Shown in pieces: positions 17,043 through 25,935 of a DNA stretch of 64,000 bases. Position numbers and translations under genes: made by a program. This DNA comes from an uncultured Collinsella sp. GTDB lineage: Bacteria > Actinomycetota > Coriobacteriia > Coriobacteriales > Coriobacteriaceae. The stretch spans positions 1-64,000 of the forward strand of contig CAUESV010000005.1 of NCBI GenBank assembly GCA_959020715.1, written 5' to 3'. A model generated the notes under the pieces. The model saw nothing but the letters and a program-made list of their open reading frames with translations. It was not told where the DNA came from and did no database searches. Within the stretch, counting starts at the first letter, position 1. Each line of letters begins with the position of its first letter.

Positions 17043-17298
17043 GGGGCAATATATCCTTTCACGCGCGGCGCGCGAGCGCTGCGCGGAAGCTATCGAATAC
17101 GTCCTTGGGACTGTCCTATTGTAAAGGCTCGGCGCACCTTGACGGCAAGCTTTGAATAAAACGCAGGAACCTGCCACGGGCCCGCCGCATGACGTGCGGC
17201 TACTTTGCCCGCAAGAGGCTCCATAGATTATATAAACGTCCGCTGGCGCGCTGACCCTTTGATACCATGAAACGACAGGTATTTCCTAAGGAGCACAT

Positions 17299-18402
17299 TT
17301 GTCTACTAACGCCTCTGGCAGCCCTGTTCTGTCGCTGCTTATTCCCATTTACAATGTTCAGCGCTACCTGCGCGAGTGTCTCGATTCCGCCCTGGCGCAG
17401 ACGCTCAAGGATATTGAGATCATCTGCATTAACGACGGGTCGACCGACAACTCGCCGGCGATTATCCGCGAGTATATGGAGCGCGATGGGCGCGTCAAGA
17501 TGATCGACAAGGCCAACAGCGGCTACGGCGACTCGATGAACCACGGTCTGGAGATGGCGCGTGGCAAGTACGTTGGCATCTTGGAGTCCGATGACTTTAT
17601 GGCGCCCGACGCACTCGAAAAGCTTGTCTCGGCCGCCGATAGCAATAATGCCGACTTTGCGAAGGCGAACTTTGATTTCTACTGGTCTAAGCCCGAGGAG
17701 CGCCGTTCGCTGCACGAGATGTTTAAGGCAAGGGATTGTGGCAAACCGGTGCATCCCAGCAATACGACGCAGTTCTTTAAGCAAAAACCGTCGATTTGGT
17801 CGGCCGTGTACCGTCGTGATTTTCTTGAGCGCAACGGTATCAAGTTCCTGCCGACTCCGGGGGCATCCTTTCAGGACACGTCATTTGCCTTTAAGGTGAT
17901 CGCGTGTGCCGAAAAGGCTATTTACCTGCATGATGCCGTGTTGTCGTATCGCCAGGATAACGAGAATTCCTCGGTCAATTCTTCGGCTAAGGTCTTTTGC
18001 GTCAATACCGAGTATGCCGAGATTGAGCGTTGGATTCGAGAGGATTATGCCCGCGACCACGCAAGTGATGACGTCGCGCGCATGCTCAAGTTCAATCAGC
18101 TCATTAAGTACGATTCGTACATGTGGAACTACGTGCGCTTGGCGCCTAAGTTCTATAAGGAGTTCCTGGTGCAGATGGCTAAGGAATTTCAGGCGGCCTT
18201 GGACGCGGGGGACTTTTCGCTTGATGACCTCAAGCCGTGGAAGCGCGCGAATCTCGCTGCCATTCTCAAAGATCCTGAGGGCTGGGTTGACGAGCATCCG
18301 AGTTTTGCGACGGATGGTGCCTTGGGGCGTGCTAAGTATTACGCCTCGGTTGGAGGCCCAGGCGTGGTCGCCGCCTTCCTCATCGAATCGCTGAGGGGGT
18401 AG
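17299..18402 (+). CDS. Family 2 glycosyltransferase, paralogue A
   Basis: The 367-residue protein starts at TTG, seven bases after an AGGAG ribosome site. The GT-A domain shows LSLLIPIYNVQRYLRECLDS, IICINDGSTDNSP and VGILESDDFM, with the DD metal site. It then has PSIWSAVYRRDFL and a lysine/aromatic-rich C-terminal region. No membrane segment is seen. It is the first of five same-strand glycosyltransferase genes and a close paralogue of the gene at 19524, sharing long blocks such as VKMIDKANSGYGDSMN. The sugar and acceptor are unknown. Confidence 0.92.
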   Translation: MSTNASGSPVLSLLIPIYNVQRYLRECLDSALAQTLKDIEIICINDGSTDNSPAIIREYMERDGRVKMIDKANSGYGDSMNHGLEMARGKYVGILESDDFMAPDALEKLVSAADSNNADFAKANFDFYWSKPEERRSLHEMFKARDCGKPVHPSNTTQFFKQKPSIWSAVYRRDFLERNGIKFLPTPGASFQDTSFAFKVIACAEKAIYLHDAVLSYRQDNENSSVNSSAKVFCVNTEYAEIERWIREDYARDHASDDVARMLKFNQLIKYDSYMWNYVRLAPKFYKEFLVQMAKEFQAALDAGDFSLDDLKPWKRANLAAILKDPEGWVDEHPSFATDGALGRAKYYASVGGPGVVAAFLIESLRG

Positions 18403-18408
18403 GTTGGC

Positions 18409-19449
18409 ATGGGAGAGACTTTGACCCCCAAAGCTACCATTGTCGTCCCCGTTTACAACTCTGCGCGCTCCATTCAGCGATGCCTCGATTCGCTGTTGGC
18501 CCAGTCCGAGTGCGCGATTCAGGTTGTCTGCGTCAACGACGGTTCGACTGATGATTCGTTGAACGTGTTGCACCAGGTCGCGCAGGCCGACGATCGCGTA
18601 CTGGTGATTGACCAGGAAAACGCGGGCGTCTCGTGTGCTCGAAATGCCGGTATCGATGCCGCCGAGGGCGAGACCGTCTTTTTTGTGGACGCTGACGATT
18701 ACATCGATGCCCAGACGGTCGAGCGCGTACTGCATGCCATGGAGTCTGCAGATGTCGAGGCCGCCGTTTTTGGCGGCGTCTGTGAACCAGCCGATGCTGC
18801 CCCCAAACGCGTTCAGCAGCTCATGAGCCCCAAAGCTGGTACCTTCGGCGCCCGTGATCCCCAACTGCTGTTTCATTCGAATGCGCAGCCCTATGCCTGC
18901 CGTGCGGCTTTTTCGCGCGAGCTGCTCAATCGCGAAGGCATTCGCTTCGCCCCCGGTTTGGCTTTGGGCGAGGACGTTGTCTTCCAATTTGCGGCTTATG
19001 CGCTTGCCCGCAAGACCGTCGTCATGCCGGACAAGTTCTACCACTACGTGATGGAGAGCGAATCGGCGACGCACGAGTTCAACAGTGCCGAGGCTCGCGC
19101 CAAAAAGCTTGACGCCCACATGAGGATGCTCGAGGAGGTCTTGGAGGGCTGGGCGGCCTACGGTCTTTTAGGCCTGTGCCCCGGCGAGCTGATAACTTGG
19201 TTTTTGGACCTCATTGTGTTCGACCTGGCGCGCTTGGATGCCGATGACTTCCATCGCGTGGCGGCTCGCGTCAACATGGATCTCACGACGTTTTTGGGAA
19301 CGGAGTGGGCGGATATGCCTGCTAAGGGTGCCGTTCGCCGTGTTGCCCACAAGCTCGTTGCGGCGACCTCGGGCGTTTCGATGGCAGACGCCACGCAGTT
19401 CTATCTTTCGACTCGCGGTCTCAAAGCCTGCCTGGAGCGCTTTATCTAA
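18409..19449 (+). CDS. Family 2 glycosyltransferase
   Basis: The 346-residue protein begins with ATIVVPVYNSARSIQRCLDS, VVCVNDGSTDDS and VFFVDADDYIDAQT, a standard GT-A core with a DADD metal site. The second half, with ALGEDVVFQFAAYALARKT, resembles the acceptor half of capsule and EPS glycosyltransferases. It lies 6 nt after paralogue A, so both are in one operon. It is expected to work at the inner face of the membrane. Confidence 0.9.
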   Translation: MGETLTPKATIVVPVYNSARSIQRCLDSLLAQSECAIQVVCVNDGSTDDSLNVLHQVAQADDRVLVIDQENAGVSCARNAGIDAAEGETVFFVDADDYIDAQTVERVLHAMESADVEAAVFGGVCEPADAAPKRVQQLMSPKAGTFGARDPQLLFHSNAQPYACRAAFSRELLNREGIRFAPGLALGEDVVFQFAAYALARKTVVMPDKFYHYVMESESATHEFNSAEARAKKLDAHMRMLEEVLEGWAAYGLLGLCPGELITWFLDLIVFDLARLDADDFHRVAARVNMDLTTFLGTEWADMPAKGAVRRVAHKLVAATSGVSMADATQFYLSTRGLKACLERFI

Positions 19450-19523
19450 TTCCAAGCGCTGCCGCTCGCCGCAACTCGGCTGCTAAAATAACCCTGTTAC
19501 ACGCTATTCAACAGGAGGTTCTC

Positions 19524-20642
19524 TTGCAGAACTCTGATACCCCTAAAGTTTCGCTGCTTGTCCCCATTTGTAATGTTGAACGCTATCTGCGCGAGTGCCT
19601 CGATTCCGCCGTGGCGCAGACGCTCAGGGACATCGAGATCATCTGTATCAACGACGGCTCCACCGATAGCTCGCCGGATATCATCCGCGAGTACATGGAG
19701 CGCGACTTCCGTGTAAAGATGATCGACAAAGCCAACAGCGGCTACGGCGACTCGATGAACCGCGGCCTGGAGATGGCGCGCGGCGAGTACGTGGGCATCC
19801 TTGAGTCCGATGACTTTATGTTTGAGGATTCGCTCCAAAAGCTGGTCGCCAAGGCCGATGCTGAACATGCCGATGTGGTAAAGGGTGACTTTTACCTGTA
19901 TTGGTCCACGCCCAGCGAGCGCCGTGAGCTGTTTGGGATCATCGACGAGCATATGGCGGGCGCCGCGTATCGCCCCGTCGATCGCCCGGGCATCTTCTAC
20001 CGCAAACCTTCCATTTGGTCGGCTATCTACCGGCGCGAGTTCCTCAACGACAATCAGATTCGGTTCCTTCCCACGCCAGGTGCTTCGTATCAGGATGCGG
20101 GTTTTAACTTTAAGGTCTGGGCATGCGCCGAGCGTGCTGCGTTTATCGCGGACCCCATTTTGTGCTATCGCCAAGACAACGAGAAGAGCTCAGTTAATTC
20201 GCCCAACAAGGTGTTTTGCGTGTGCGACGAATATGCTGAGATGCAACGTTTTTTGGACGAGCGTCCCGAGCTCAAGGCTCAGCTCCAGGGCATTTTAATG
20301 CGCATGAAGATCGATACGTACCGTTGGAATGATGAGCGCCTGGTCGATGAACTGCGCGAGCAGTTTTGGGAGAAGGCCTCTCCCGAGCTCAAGGCCGACT
20401 GGGATGCCGGTCGCTTTGACCTGTCGCTGTTCGATCCACGTGGCGAGACCGACTTGCGCCTGATGGTCAAGTCGCCCCGCGCCTATATCGATTCGCGCTT
20501 TGACTTTAAGAAGCCGGGCAAGCTCAATACGTTTAAGCATTACTTTAAGATTGGCGGCCTGCCGCTGGTCTGGCGCGTGCTGACGTATCAGCGCGCTTAT
20601 GGCGACAACCCGCACCCTGATGATGTTCCGGCCGCACAGTAG
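19524..20642 (+). CDS. Family 2 glycosyltransferase, paralogue B
   Basis: The 372-residue protein starts at TTG after ACAGGAGG. The N-terminal 110 residues are nearly the same as in the gene at 17299, while the C-terminal halves differ more. This suggests a duplication followed by change of acceptor or donor. Motifs are VSLLVPICNVERYLREC, IICINDGSTDSSP and VGILESDDFM. It lies 74 bp after the previous gene and 12 bp before the next, so it probably belongs to the same run. Confidence 0.92.
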   Translation: MQNSDTPKVSLLVPICNVERYLRECLDSAVAQTLRDIEIICINDGSTDSSPDIIREYMERDFRVKMIDKANSGYGDSMNRGLEMARGEYVGILESDDFMFEDSLQKLVAKADAEHADVVKGDFYLYWSTPSERRELFGIIDEHMAGAAYRPVDRPGIFYRKPSIWSAIYRREFLNDNQIRFLPTPGASYQDAGFNFKVWACAERAAFIADPILCYRQDNEKSSVNSPNKVFCVCDEYAEMQRFLDERPELKAQLQGILMRMKIDTYRWNDERLVDELREQFWEKASPELKADWDAGRFDLSLFDPRGETDLRLMVKSPRAYIDSRFDFKKPGKLNTFKHYFKIGGLPLVWRVLTYQRAYGDNPHPDDVPAAQ

Positions 20643-20654
20643 GAGCGAGTGACT

Positions 20655-21722
20655 ATGGCTACCCCCAAGATTTCCGTTGTCGTTCCCATCTATAAAGTGG
20701 AGGAGTGCCTGGCCTGGTGCCTGGACTCCCTGCTTGCGCAGGACATGCCCGATTGGGAGGGCGTGCTGGTTGACGATGGCTCGCCGGACGGCTCGCGCGA
20801 TATTGCGGCTGCCTATTGCGAAAAGGATGCGCGCTTTACGCTGGTCGATAAGGAGAACGGTGGCCTGTCGAGTGCGCGTAATGCAGGCATCGCTGCGTCC
20901 ACGGCGCCTATCGTCGCGTTTTTGGATTCCGACGACCGGTTTACGCCCGATGCATGCCGCGTGATCGTCGATACGTTTGAGCGTGAGCACTGCGACGTTT
21001 TGACCTTTGGCGCGAACCCGTATCCGCTGGAGGCGGGGTATCCGTGGCTTAACTATGTACTGAGCCCGCGCGATGCGTCGTTTAATGGCTATAGCTCGGA
21101 CTTGCTGTTTAAGGAAGCGTCTCGCCCCTTTGCATGGCGCACCGCCTGCAAACGTGAGTTTTTGTTGGGTAACGGGATCGTGTTCGATGAAACCGTTAAG
21201 TATGGCGAGGACCAGGTCTTCGATTTTGCCGTGTACGGTCGCTCGCGCAAGACCGCGCTTATTTCGAACAAGCTGTACGACTACCGTGTGGCGCGCAAGG
21301 GCTCGCTTATGGACACCATGCGCTATGACGACGAGACGCGCTTGCTGGAGCACGTGAAGATTTACTCCGCGGTGCTGGCTGACTGGCAGCGCGACGGTCT
21401 CGATGCCCAACATGCCGATGACCTGGCATATTTCCTGTGCGATCTGGTGCTGTACGATGCGCTCAGGTTGCTGGGTTCGGACTGTGGCAAGGTGTTTGCT
21501 GCCGTTGCCACGGTACTTGCCGGTTCTGCCGTGGGCAGCGATGCTGCGCTCGCACAATGCGCTCCTTCTGTTACTGCTATGGTGCGCGCGGCGCTTGCCA
21601 GCAAGGCCCCCAATGCCCGTGCGTGCAAAAAGCTCATGTTCGATTACGACGTCTTGAGGTTTGGGCGCCTGGGTGCCTGCAAACGCATGGCAGCGAACGC
21701 CCTGGGAAAGCGAGAAGTGTAG
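20655..21722 (+). CDS. Family 2 glycosyltransferase
   Basis: The 355-residue protein has ISVVVPIYKVEECLAWCLDS, VLVDDGSPDGS, GLSSARNAGI and VAFLDSDDRF, all typical GT-A motifs, with KYGEDQVFDF in the acceptor half. I chose ATG at 20655, nine bases after AGGAG, over a GTG at 20649 that is too close to it. The stop codon lies directly before the ATG of the next gene (TAG then ATG), which implies coupled translation with the two-domain glycosyltransferase. Confidence 0.9.
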   Translation: MATPKISVVVPIYKVEECLAWCLDSLLAQDMPDWEGVLVDDGSPDGSRDIAAAYCEKDARFTLVDKENGGLSSARNAGIAASTAPIVAFLDSDDRFTPDACRVIVDTFEREHCDVLTFGANPYPLEAGYPWLNYVLSPRDASFNGYSSDLLFKEASRPFAWRTACKREFLLGNGIVFDETVKYGEDQVFDFAVYGRSRKTALISNKLYDYRVARKGSLMDTMRYDDETRLLEHVKIYSAVLADWQRDGLDAQHADDLAYFLCDLVLYDALRLLGSDCGKVFAAVATVLAGSAVGSDAALAQCAPSVTAMVRAALASKAPNARACKKLMFDYDVLRFGRLGACKRMAANALGKREV

Positions 21723-24209
21723 ATGAGTATCAAGCGTTTGGCACTTTGCCGCAGTCAGGGCCGTCTGTTTGTGCTGCTTCGTTTTGCCGGTCAGGATGTC
21801 GCCGCGCTTATTGAGCGGGAGGGTTCTCAAGCGTTTGCCCATGCGTCGAGGAGCGGTTCTTGTGTGCCGTCGCTGGTGCTCCCAGTCGATCATGGCCGTG
21901 TGTTGGCGCTTTGCCCTTCCGTTTCCGATTACGAGCGCGAGCTCGCCGTCTTGGTGCTTCCCTTTTTGGACGGCTCTACGATTGACGTCACATTTGCCTC
22001 CGGTGACCAAAGGTTGGGCTCCATTCGCCTCGATAGCCGCGTGGCCAAGCTGGAATCCAAGATTAACTACAAAGCTAAGCCTGCGCTGTGTGCGCTTATC
22101 CGCGATGCGCAGCGTGGCGAACACTGCGGCCTCTACGAGATCGATGCCATTCGCTATTTGCCGGCAGACTCCGGCGCGGTGTGGCGCTATGAGGTTACCT
22201 GGGCGGGAGACCCTCAGTGCGCACCTGAGCTCCAGATCTTCGATACGCATATGAATGCGATTGATGCCACCGTGCATGTGTTTGAGTCGCAGGTCGATGT
22301 GCCGCAGCAGGACGGATGCCGCGTCAATAAAACGTTTCTGAGCGTTGAGATGCCTCAGGATATACGAGATTTTGTCGCGATTGTGAGCGATCCCACAGAG
22401 CAGATCCAGAGCGGGTTTTGCGCCATGGATGGTCGCCTGTACAACGGCATGGTCGACGACAGCTGGAACCGTATGAAGGACGCGCGTGCAGACGACGCAG
22501 CTTATCGACGTTGGTTTGAGCAGCATCGCGCAAAGCCGGGCGATTTGGCGTGCCAGCGTGTCGCTTCGGCGGCCTTTGCCTATAGGCCGCTCGTGAGCAT
22601 TGTGGTGCCGTGCTACAAGACCGATCGAGTCTACCTGCGCGAGCTGCTGGACTCGGTGCTAGCCCAGAGCTATGACAACTGGGAATTGCTCCTTATGGAT
22701 GCCTCACCTGAATGGGATGCGGTTGCCGACCTTGCGGCAGGCGCCCACGACGAGCGCGTTCGTCGCTTTGGGCTGCCCGGCAACGGCGGCATTGTGGTCA
22801 ACACCAACGCGGGTATTGAGCAAGCGATGGGCGACTACATCGCGTTCTTGGACCACGATGACATTCTGGAGCCGGACGCGTTGTTCCACTATGTTGCCGC
22901 GCTGAACAATGCTGCCGAGGGCGAGCGTCCCCAGGTCCTGTTCTGCGACGAGGACATGTTTCAGAAAACGGGGGAGTGGGGCCAGCCGGTCTTTAAGACC
23001 AAGCTCAATGTAGACTTGCTCTATAGCCATAACTGCGTGACGCATTTCCTGATGGTGGAGAAGGCGCTTATCGATCGTATCGGCACGTCCCCAGAAGACG
23101 TTGCGGGTGCCCAGGACTACGACCTGACGCTCCGCTGCCTTGCGGCGGGCGCGCGGTTTGAACATGTTGCGCACGTGCTGTATCACTGGCGCGTTCATCC
23201 GGGGTCGACCGCCGATGGCTCTGCCGATAGCAAGCCGTATGCTATTGAAGCCGGTCGTCTTGCGCTGCAGCGCCACTTTAACGCGCTGGGCATTTGCGGA
23301 ACGGTCGAGGAGACCGAGACGCCGTTTGTCTACCGCATGCGCTTTGCGCTGCCGGAGCCTGCGCCGCTGGTGAGCATTGTGATTCCCACCAAGGATCACA
23401 TTGAGACGCTTGACGCCTGTGTGATGTCGATCGCCCAGAAGGCCACGTATACCAATTACGAGATCGTCTTGGTGGAGAACAACAGCGAAGCCCCGGAGAC
23501 GTTTGCGTATTACGAAACCCTGTCAGAGCGCGTGGCTGCAGCATCCGAAGGCAAGGGCATCGCGCGCGTTGCGTACTGGCCGGGTGAGTTCAATTACTCC
23601 CAGATCATTAACTTTGGCGTGGAGCATGCCAAGGGTGATTACCTTCTGTTGCTGAACAATGATACCGAGGTCATAAGCCCCGACTTTATCGAAGAGATGA
23701 TGGGCTATCTGCAGCGTCCCGATGCGGGCGTGGTGGGCGCCAAACTCTACTTTGCCGACCATCTGGTGCAACACGCTGGCATATTGGTTGGTGTGCGTGG
23801 CGCACTTGCCCATGCCAACCAGGATTTCTCGGCAAAGCGCGAGGGCTATCTTGCCCGCGCCGTACGTCCGGGTAACTTTAGCGCCGTAACAGGTGCCTGT
23901 CAGATGGTGCGACGCGACGTATTTGAGCAGGTCGGCGGCTACAACGAGGAATTTGCCGTCGGTTTTAACGACGCTGACTTTTGCCTGCGCGTGCGGGAAG
24001 CTGGCTACCGCACCATCTTTACGCCCTATGCCGAGCTGTACCACTACGAGTTCACCTCGCGCGGCAGGGAAGAGGCCAACGAGGAGAAGCTGCGCCGTTG
24101 GAAACGCGAACAGGCACTGTTCACGCAGCGCTGGCCGGAGTTTTTCTTGACGGGTGATCCATGGTTGGGGCCTAACTTGTCTTCCGAGAGTGAGTACTTC
24201 TCGCTTTAG
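21723..24209 (+). CDS. Two-domain family 2 glycosyltransferase with N-terminal accessory domain
   Basis: The 828-residue protein has three parts. An N-terminal region of about 290 residues shows no known fold motif apart from LESKINYKAKPALC. The first GT-A domain follows (PLVSIVVPCYKTDRVYLREL, FLDHDDILEPD), then a second from about residue 545 (PLVSIVIPTKDHIETLD, LLLNNDTEVISPDFIEEM, FNDADFCLRVREAGY). Tandem GT2 enzymes of this sort often make alternating linkages in O-antigen or rhamnan-like polymers. It shares its full layout with the minus-strand gene at 55850-58321. It is the last gene of the run. Confidence 0.9.
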   Translation: MSIKRLALCRSQGRLFVLLRFAGQDVAALIEREGSQAFAHASRSGSCVPSLVLPVDHGRVLALCPSVSDYERELAVLVLPFLDGSTIDVTFASGDQRLGSIRLDSRVAKLESKINYKAKPALCALIRDAQRGEHCGLYEIDAIRYLPADSGAVWRYEVTWAGDPQCAPELQIFDTHMNAIDATVHVFESQVDVPQQDGCRVNKTFLSVEMPQDIRDFVAIVSDPTEQIQSGFCAMDGRLYNGMVDDSWNRMKDARADDAAYRRWFEQHRAKPGDLACQRVASAAFAYRPLVSIVVPCYKTDRVYLRELLDSVLAQSYDNWELLLMDASPEWDAVADLAAGAHDERVRRFGLPGNGGIVVNTNAGIEQAMGDYIAFLDHDDILEPDALFHYVAALNNAAEGERPQVLFCDEDMFQKTGEWGQPVFKTKLNVDLLYSHNCVTHFLMVEKALIDRIGTSPEDVAGAQDYDLTLRCLAAGARFEHVAHVLYHWRVHPGSTADGSADSKPYAIEAGRLALQRHFNALGICGTVEETETPFVYRMRFALPEPAPLVSIVIPTKDHIETLDACVMSIAQKATYTNYEIVLVENNSEAPETFAYYETLSERVAAASEGKGIARVAYWPGEFNYSQIINFGVEHAKGDYLLLLNNDTEVISPDFIEEMMGYLQRPDAGVVGAKLYFADHLVQHAGILVGVRGALAHANQDFSAKREGYLARAVRPGNFSAVTGACQMVRRDVFEQVGGYNEEFAVGFNDADFCLRVREAGYRTIFTPYAELYHYEFTSRGREEANEEKLRRWKREQALFTQRWPEFFLTGDPWLGPNLSSESEYFSL

Positions 24210-24294
24210 ACAATGGTTGTTAGAAGGCCCTCAGCTTGACTTCGCCATGAGTTGGGAAGAAGGCAGCGTTTAGGCTATTTGTTAGTTTACATTA

Positions 24295-24394
24295 CGATAG
24301 CTCGATACTTCTACGATAAGTTTGTACAGGCTTATACAACTCGATATAATCCGATATAGTTGCGATAAACTAATAAAGCTAAGATTGACCGATA
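24295..24394 (+). promoter_or_regulatory. Promoter surrounded by seven CGATA repeats
   Basis: TTGTAC (24322-24327) and TATAAT (24345-24350) have a 17-bp spacer, a near-ideal promoter 70 nt before the ATPase start. CGATA starts at 24295, 24303, 24314, 24342, 24352, 24363 and 24390, one copy overlapping the -10. Most neighbouring copies are 10-11 bp or 27-28 bp apart, as expected for a protein that binds one helix face repeatedly. Confidence 0.65.
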
Positions 24395-24419
24395 ATCGAT
24401 TTCCTTGAGAGGCAAACAA

Positions 24420-25523
24420 GTGAGCGCCACAATATTCCATAACCCGTTTCGTCCCACTGCCGGCGCTGAGCCTCCGCGCATAATTGGTCGTGATGATATT
24501 GCCCTTGAGTTTACCGAGAGTTTGAATGCGGGAATTGGTGCACCTGCGAGGCTCATGCGTATTGCTGGACCGAGGGGCTCCGGAAAAACTGTTTTGCTCT
24601 GCGATCTTAGGGATCGTGCGCGAGAGCTTGGATGGAAGACCGCTATTGTTTCTGCTGGCCCTAACCTATTGCTGGACTTGAAGGATCAGGTTGCTGATTC
24701 TTCCCTTGCGGCCAATGCTTCGGTCGGTGTAAACGCCGGCTTTGTTTCTGCGAAAGTCGATGTTGCACCCAAAGAGTCGAGCCTTAGAAAGTTGCTAAGT
24801 TCGGCGGCGAAGTCATCCGAGGGTCTTTTTATTGCCATCGATGAAGTTCAGGACGCTCCGATTGACGATATGCGTGCCATTGCGTCTACGGTTCAGCTTT
24901 TGATAGGGGAAAAAGTAGATATCGCACTTGCCTTTGCCGGGTTACCCGCCGGTGTTATGGATCTTATTAACGGCAAGGCGCTTACGTTCTTGCGTCGTGC
25001 CCTCCCCGAAGATCTGGCGCCTATCAACCAGGTGGAGGTAGCGCTCTCTATGGGCGATAGCTTTGTCGCGACTGGCTTGACCATAGAGGACAATCTCCTG
25101 TCGAGAGCCGCTAAGGCCACTAAGGGCTATGCCTATCTGGTGCAACTGGTCGGTTATTCCATTTGGCAGCGCGCCAACTTGCATCGTGCCAAAAGTGCCA
25201 TTGTGAGCGAGCGCGACGTCACTGAAGGCATTGCGCTGGCAGAGGCTCGTTTTCACGATGTTGTTCACGAGCCCGCGATTTCTGGACTGGGGCTCAACGA
25301 TATCAAATACCTTTTGGCCATGTGCGAGGATAAACAACAGTCCAAATCATCCGAGATTGCTAAGCGCATGGGTAAAAAGACCAATGAGGTCAGCTCCATT
25401 AGGGCAAAATTGCTACAAAGAGAGGTTATTCAGGCACCACAGAGGGGCTACGTGCAGTTTGCCGTGCCGGACCTAGATATCTATCTGCGAGAGAACGCCG
25501 AGGAGATTCTCGAACGGTTCTAG
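24420..25523 (+). CDS. AAA-family ATP-binding protein with C-terminal winged helix
   Basis: The 367-residue protein has Walker A IAGPRGSGKTVLL near residue 45 and Walker B LFIAIDEVQDA near 140, with a sensor-like FAGLPAGV. The C-terminal 70 residues (LGLNDIKYLLAMCED, SSEIAKRMGKKTNEVSSIRAKLLQR) read as a winged helix, so the protein probably binds DNA. It resembles the Orc/Cdc6-like ATPases that occur as orphans in actinobacteria; a role in element control or defence is possible but unproven. GTG at 24420 lies seven bases after GAGAGG. It sits at the edge of the accessory region, behind the CGATA promoter. Confidence 0.82.
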   Translation: MSATIFHNPFRPTAGAEPPRIIGRDDIALEFTESLNAGIGAPARLMRIAGPRGSGKTVLLCDLRDRARELGWKTAIVSAGPNLLLDLKDQVADSSLAANASVGVNAGFVSAKVDVAPKESSLRKLLSSAAKSSEGLFIAIDEVQDAPIDDMRAIASTVQLLIGEKVDIALAFAGLPAGVMDLINGKALTFLRRALPEDLAPINQVEVALSMGDSFVATGLTIEDNLLSRAAKATKGYAYLVQLVGYSIWQRANLHRAKSAIVSERDVTEGIALAEARFHDVVHEPAISGLGLNDIKYLLAMCEDKQQSKSSEIAKRMGKKTNEVSSIRAKLLQREVIQAPQRGYVQFAVPDLDIYLRENAEEILERF

Positions 25524-25530
25524 GTCGAGT

Positions 25531-25644
25531 GAGGGCGACGTCATGTTCTTTAAGACTGCTATCAGCGTCGATTGCCATATCGGGTTTTTCTGGGGCGGCA
25601 GTCCCCGTGATAATAGAGATGTGGCATTCATCGTCGCCCGCTAA
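25531..25644 (+). pseudogene. C-terminal fragment of an NlpC/P60-like surface hydrolase
   Basis: The 37-codon stretch ending in a stop reads EGDVMFFK, then CHIGFFWGGSP. It matches the C-terminal catalytic-histidine region of the repeat protein at 31898-34108 (KGDIVFFNP, SHIGFFWGNSP). Nothing of the rest of the gene is present; the ATPase gene stops 8 bp upstream. It is a relic left by deletion or recombination. Confidence 0.7.
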
Positions 25645-25687
25645 TCAGATTTCGTCTATCTATAACATTGCGTGTTTTAATTTGCAG

Positions 25688-25734
25688 GAACAAAGATATC
25701 ATTCGCAAAGCGTGAGGGTTATCTTGCCCGTGCA
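25688..25734 (+). pseudogene. Tiny fragment of a two-domain glycosyltransferase gene
   Basis: The DNA resembles the glycosyltransferase gene around 23815-23865. With one frame change it encodes NKD, then FAKREGYLARA, where the intact gene has NQDFSAKREGYLARA. It begins 44 bp after the hydrolase relic and runs directly into the palindrome array. It is too short to function. Confidence 0.6.
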
Positions 25735-25899
25735 CAACTGTTTTCGTTGCTAGACACCAAAAGCAACCCTTTTAGTTGCATGAGACATAATGCAACTGTT
25801 TTCGTTGCTATATACCAAACGCAACCCTTTTAGTTGCAAGAGACAAAATGCAACGGTTTTCGTTGCCTGATGCCAAACGCAACTCTTATTATGTAGTTG
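25735..25899. repeat. Array of GCAAC/GTTGC palindromes with a 29-bp period
   Basis: Units GCAAC-N7-GTTGC start at 25763, 25792, 25821 and 25850, each 29 bp after the last, with half-degenerate units at about 25734 and 25879. Two alternating centres (TGTTTTC and CCTTTTA) make a 58-bp higher-order repeat. The 12-bp spacers are also similar, unlike CRISPR spacers. No cas genes are near. Confidence 0.8.
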
Positions 25900-25935
25900 T
25901 TAGCTTTCTCACATACATTCATTTACAACAGGCAT

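Noticed and set aside
20295..22526. Long minus-strand open frame (743 codons) opposite glycosyltransferase genes
   Set aside because: It runs antisense across three confident glycosyltransferase genes and has no recognisable domain; stop codons are simply rare in this frame.
25735..25899. CRISPR array
   Set aside because: The 29-bp period is suggestive, but each unit is a short palindrome, the spacers are only 12 bp and similar to each other, and there are no cas genes.
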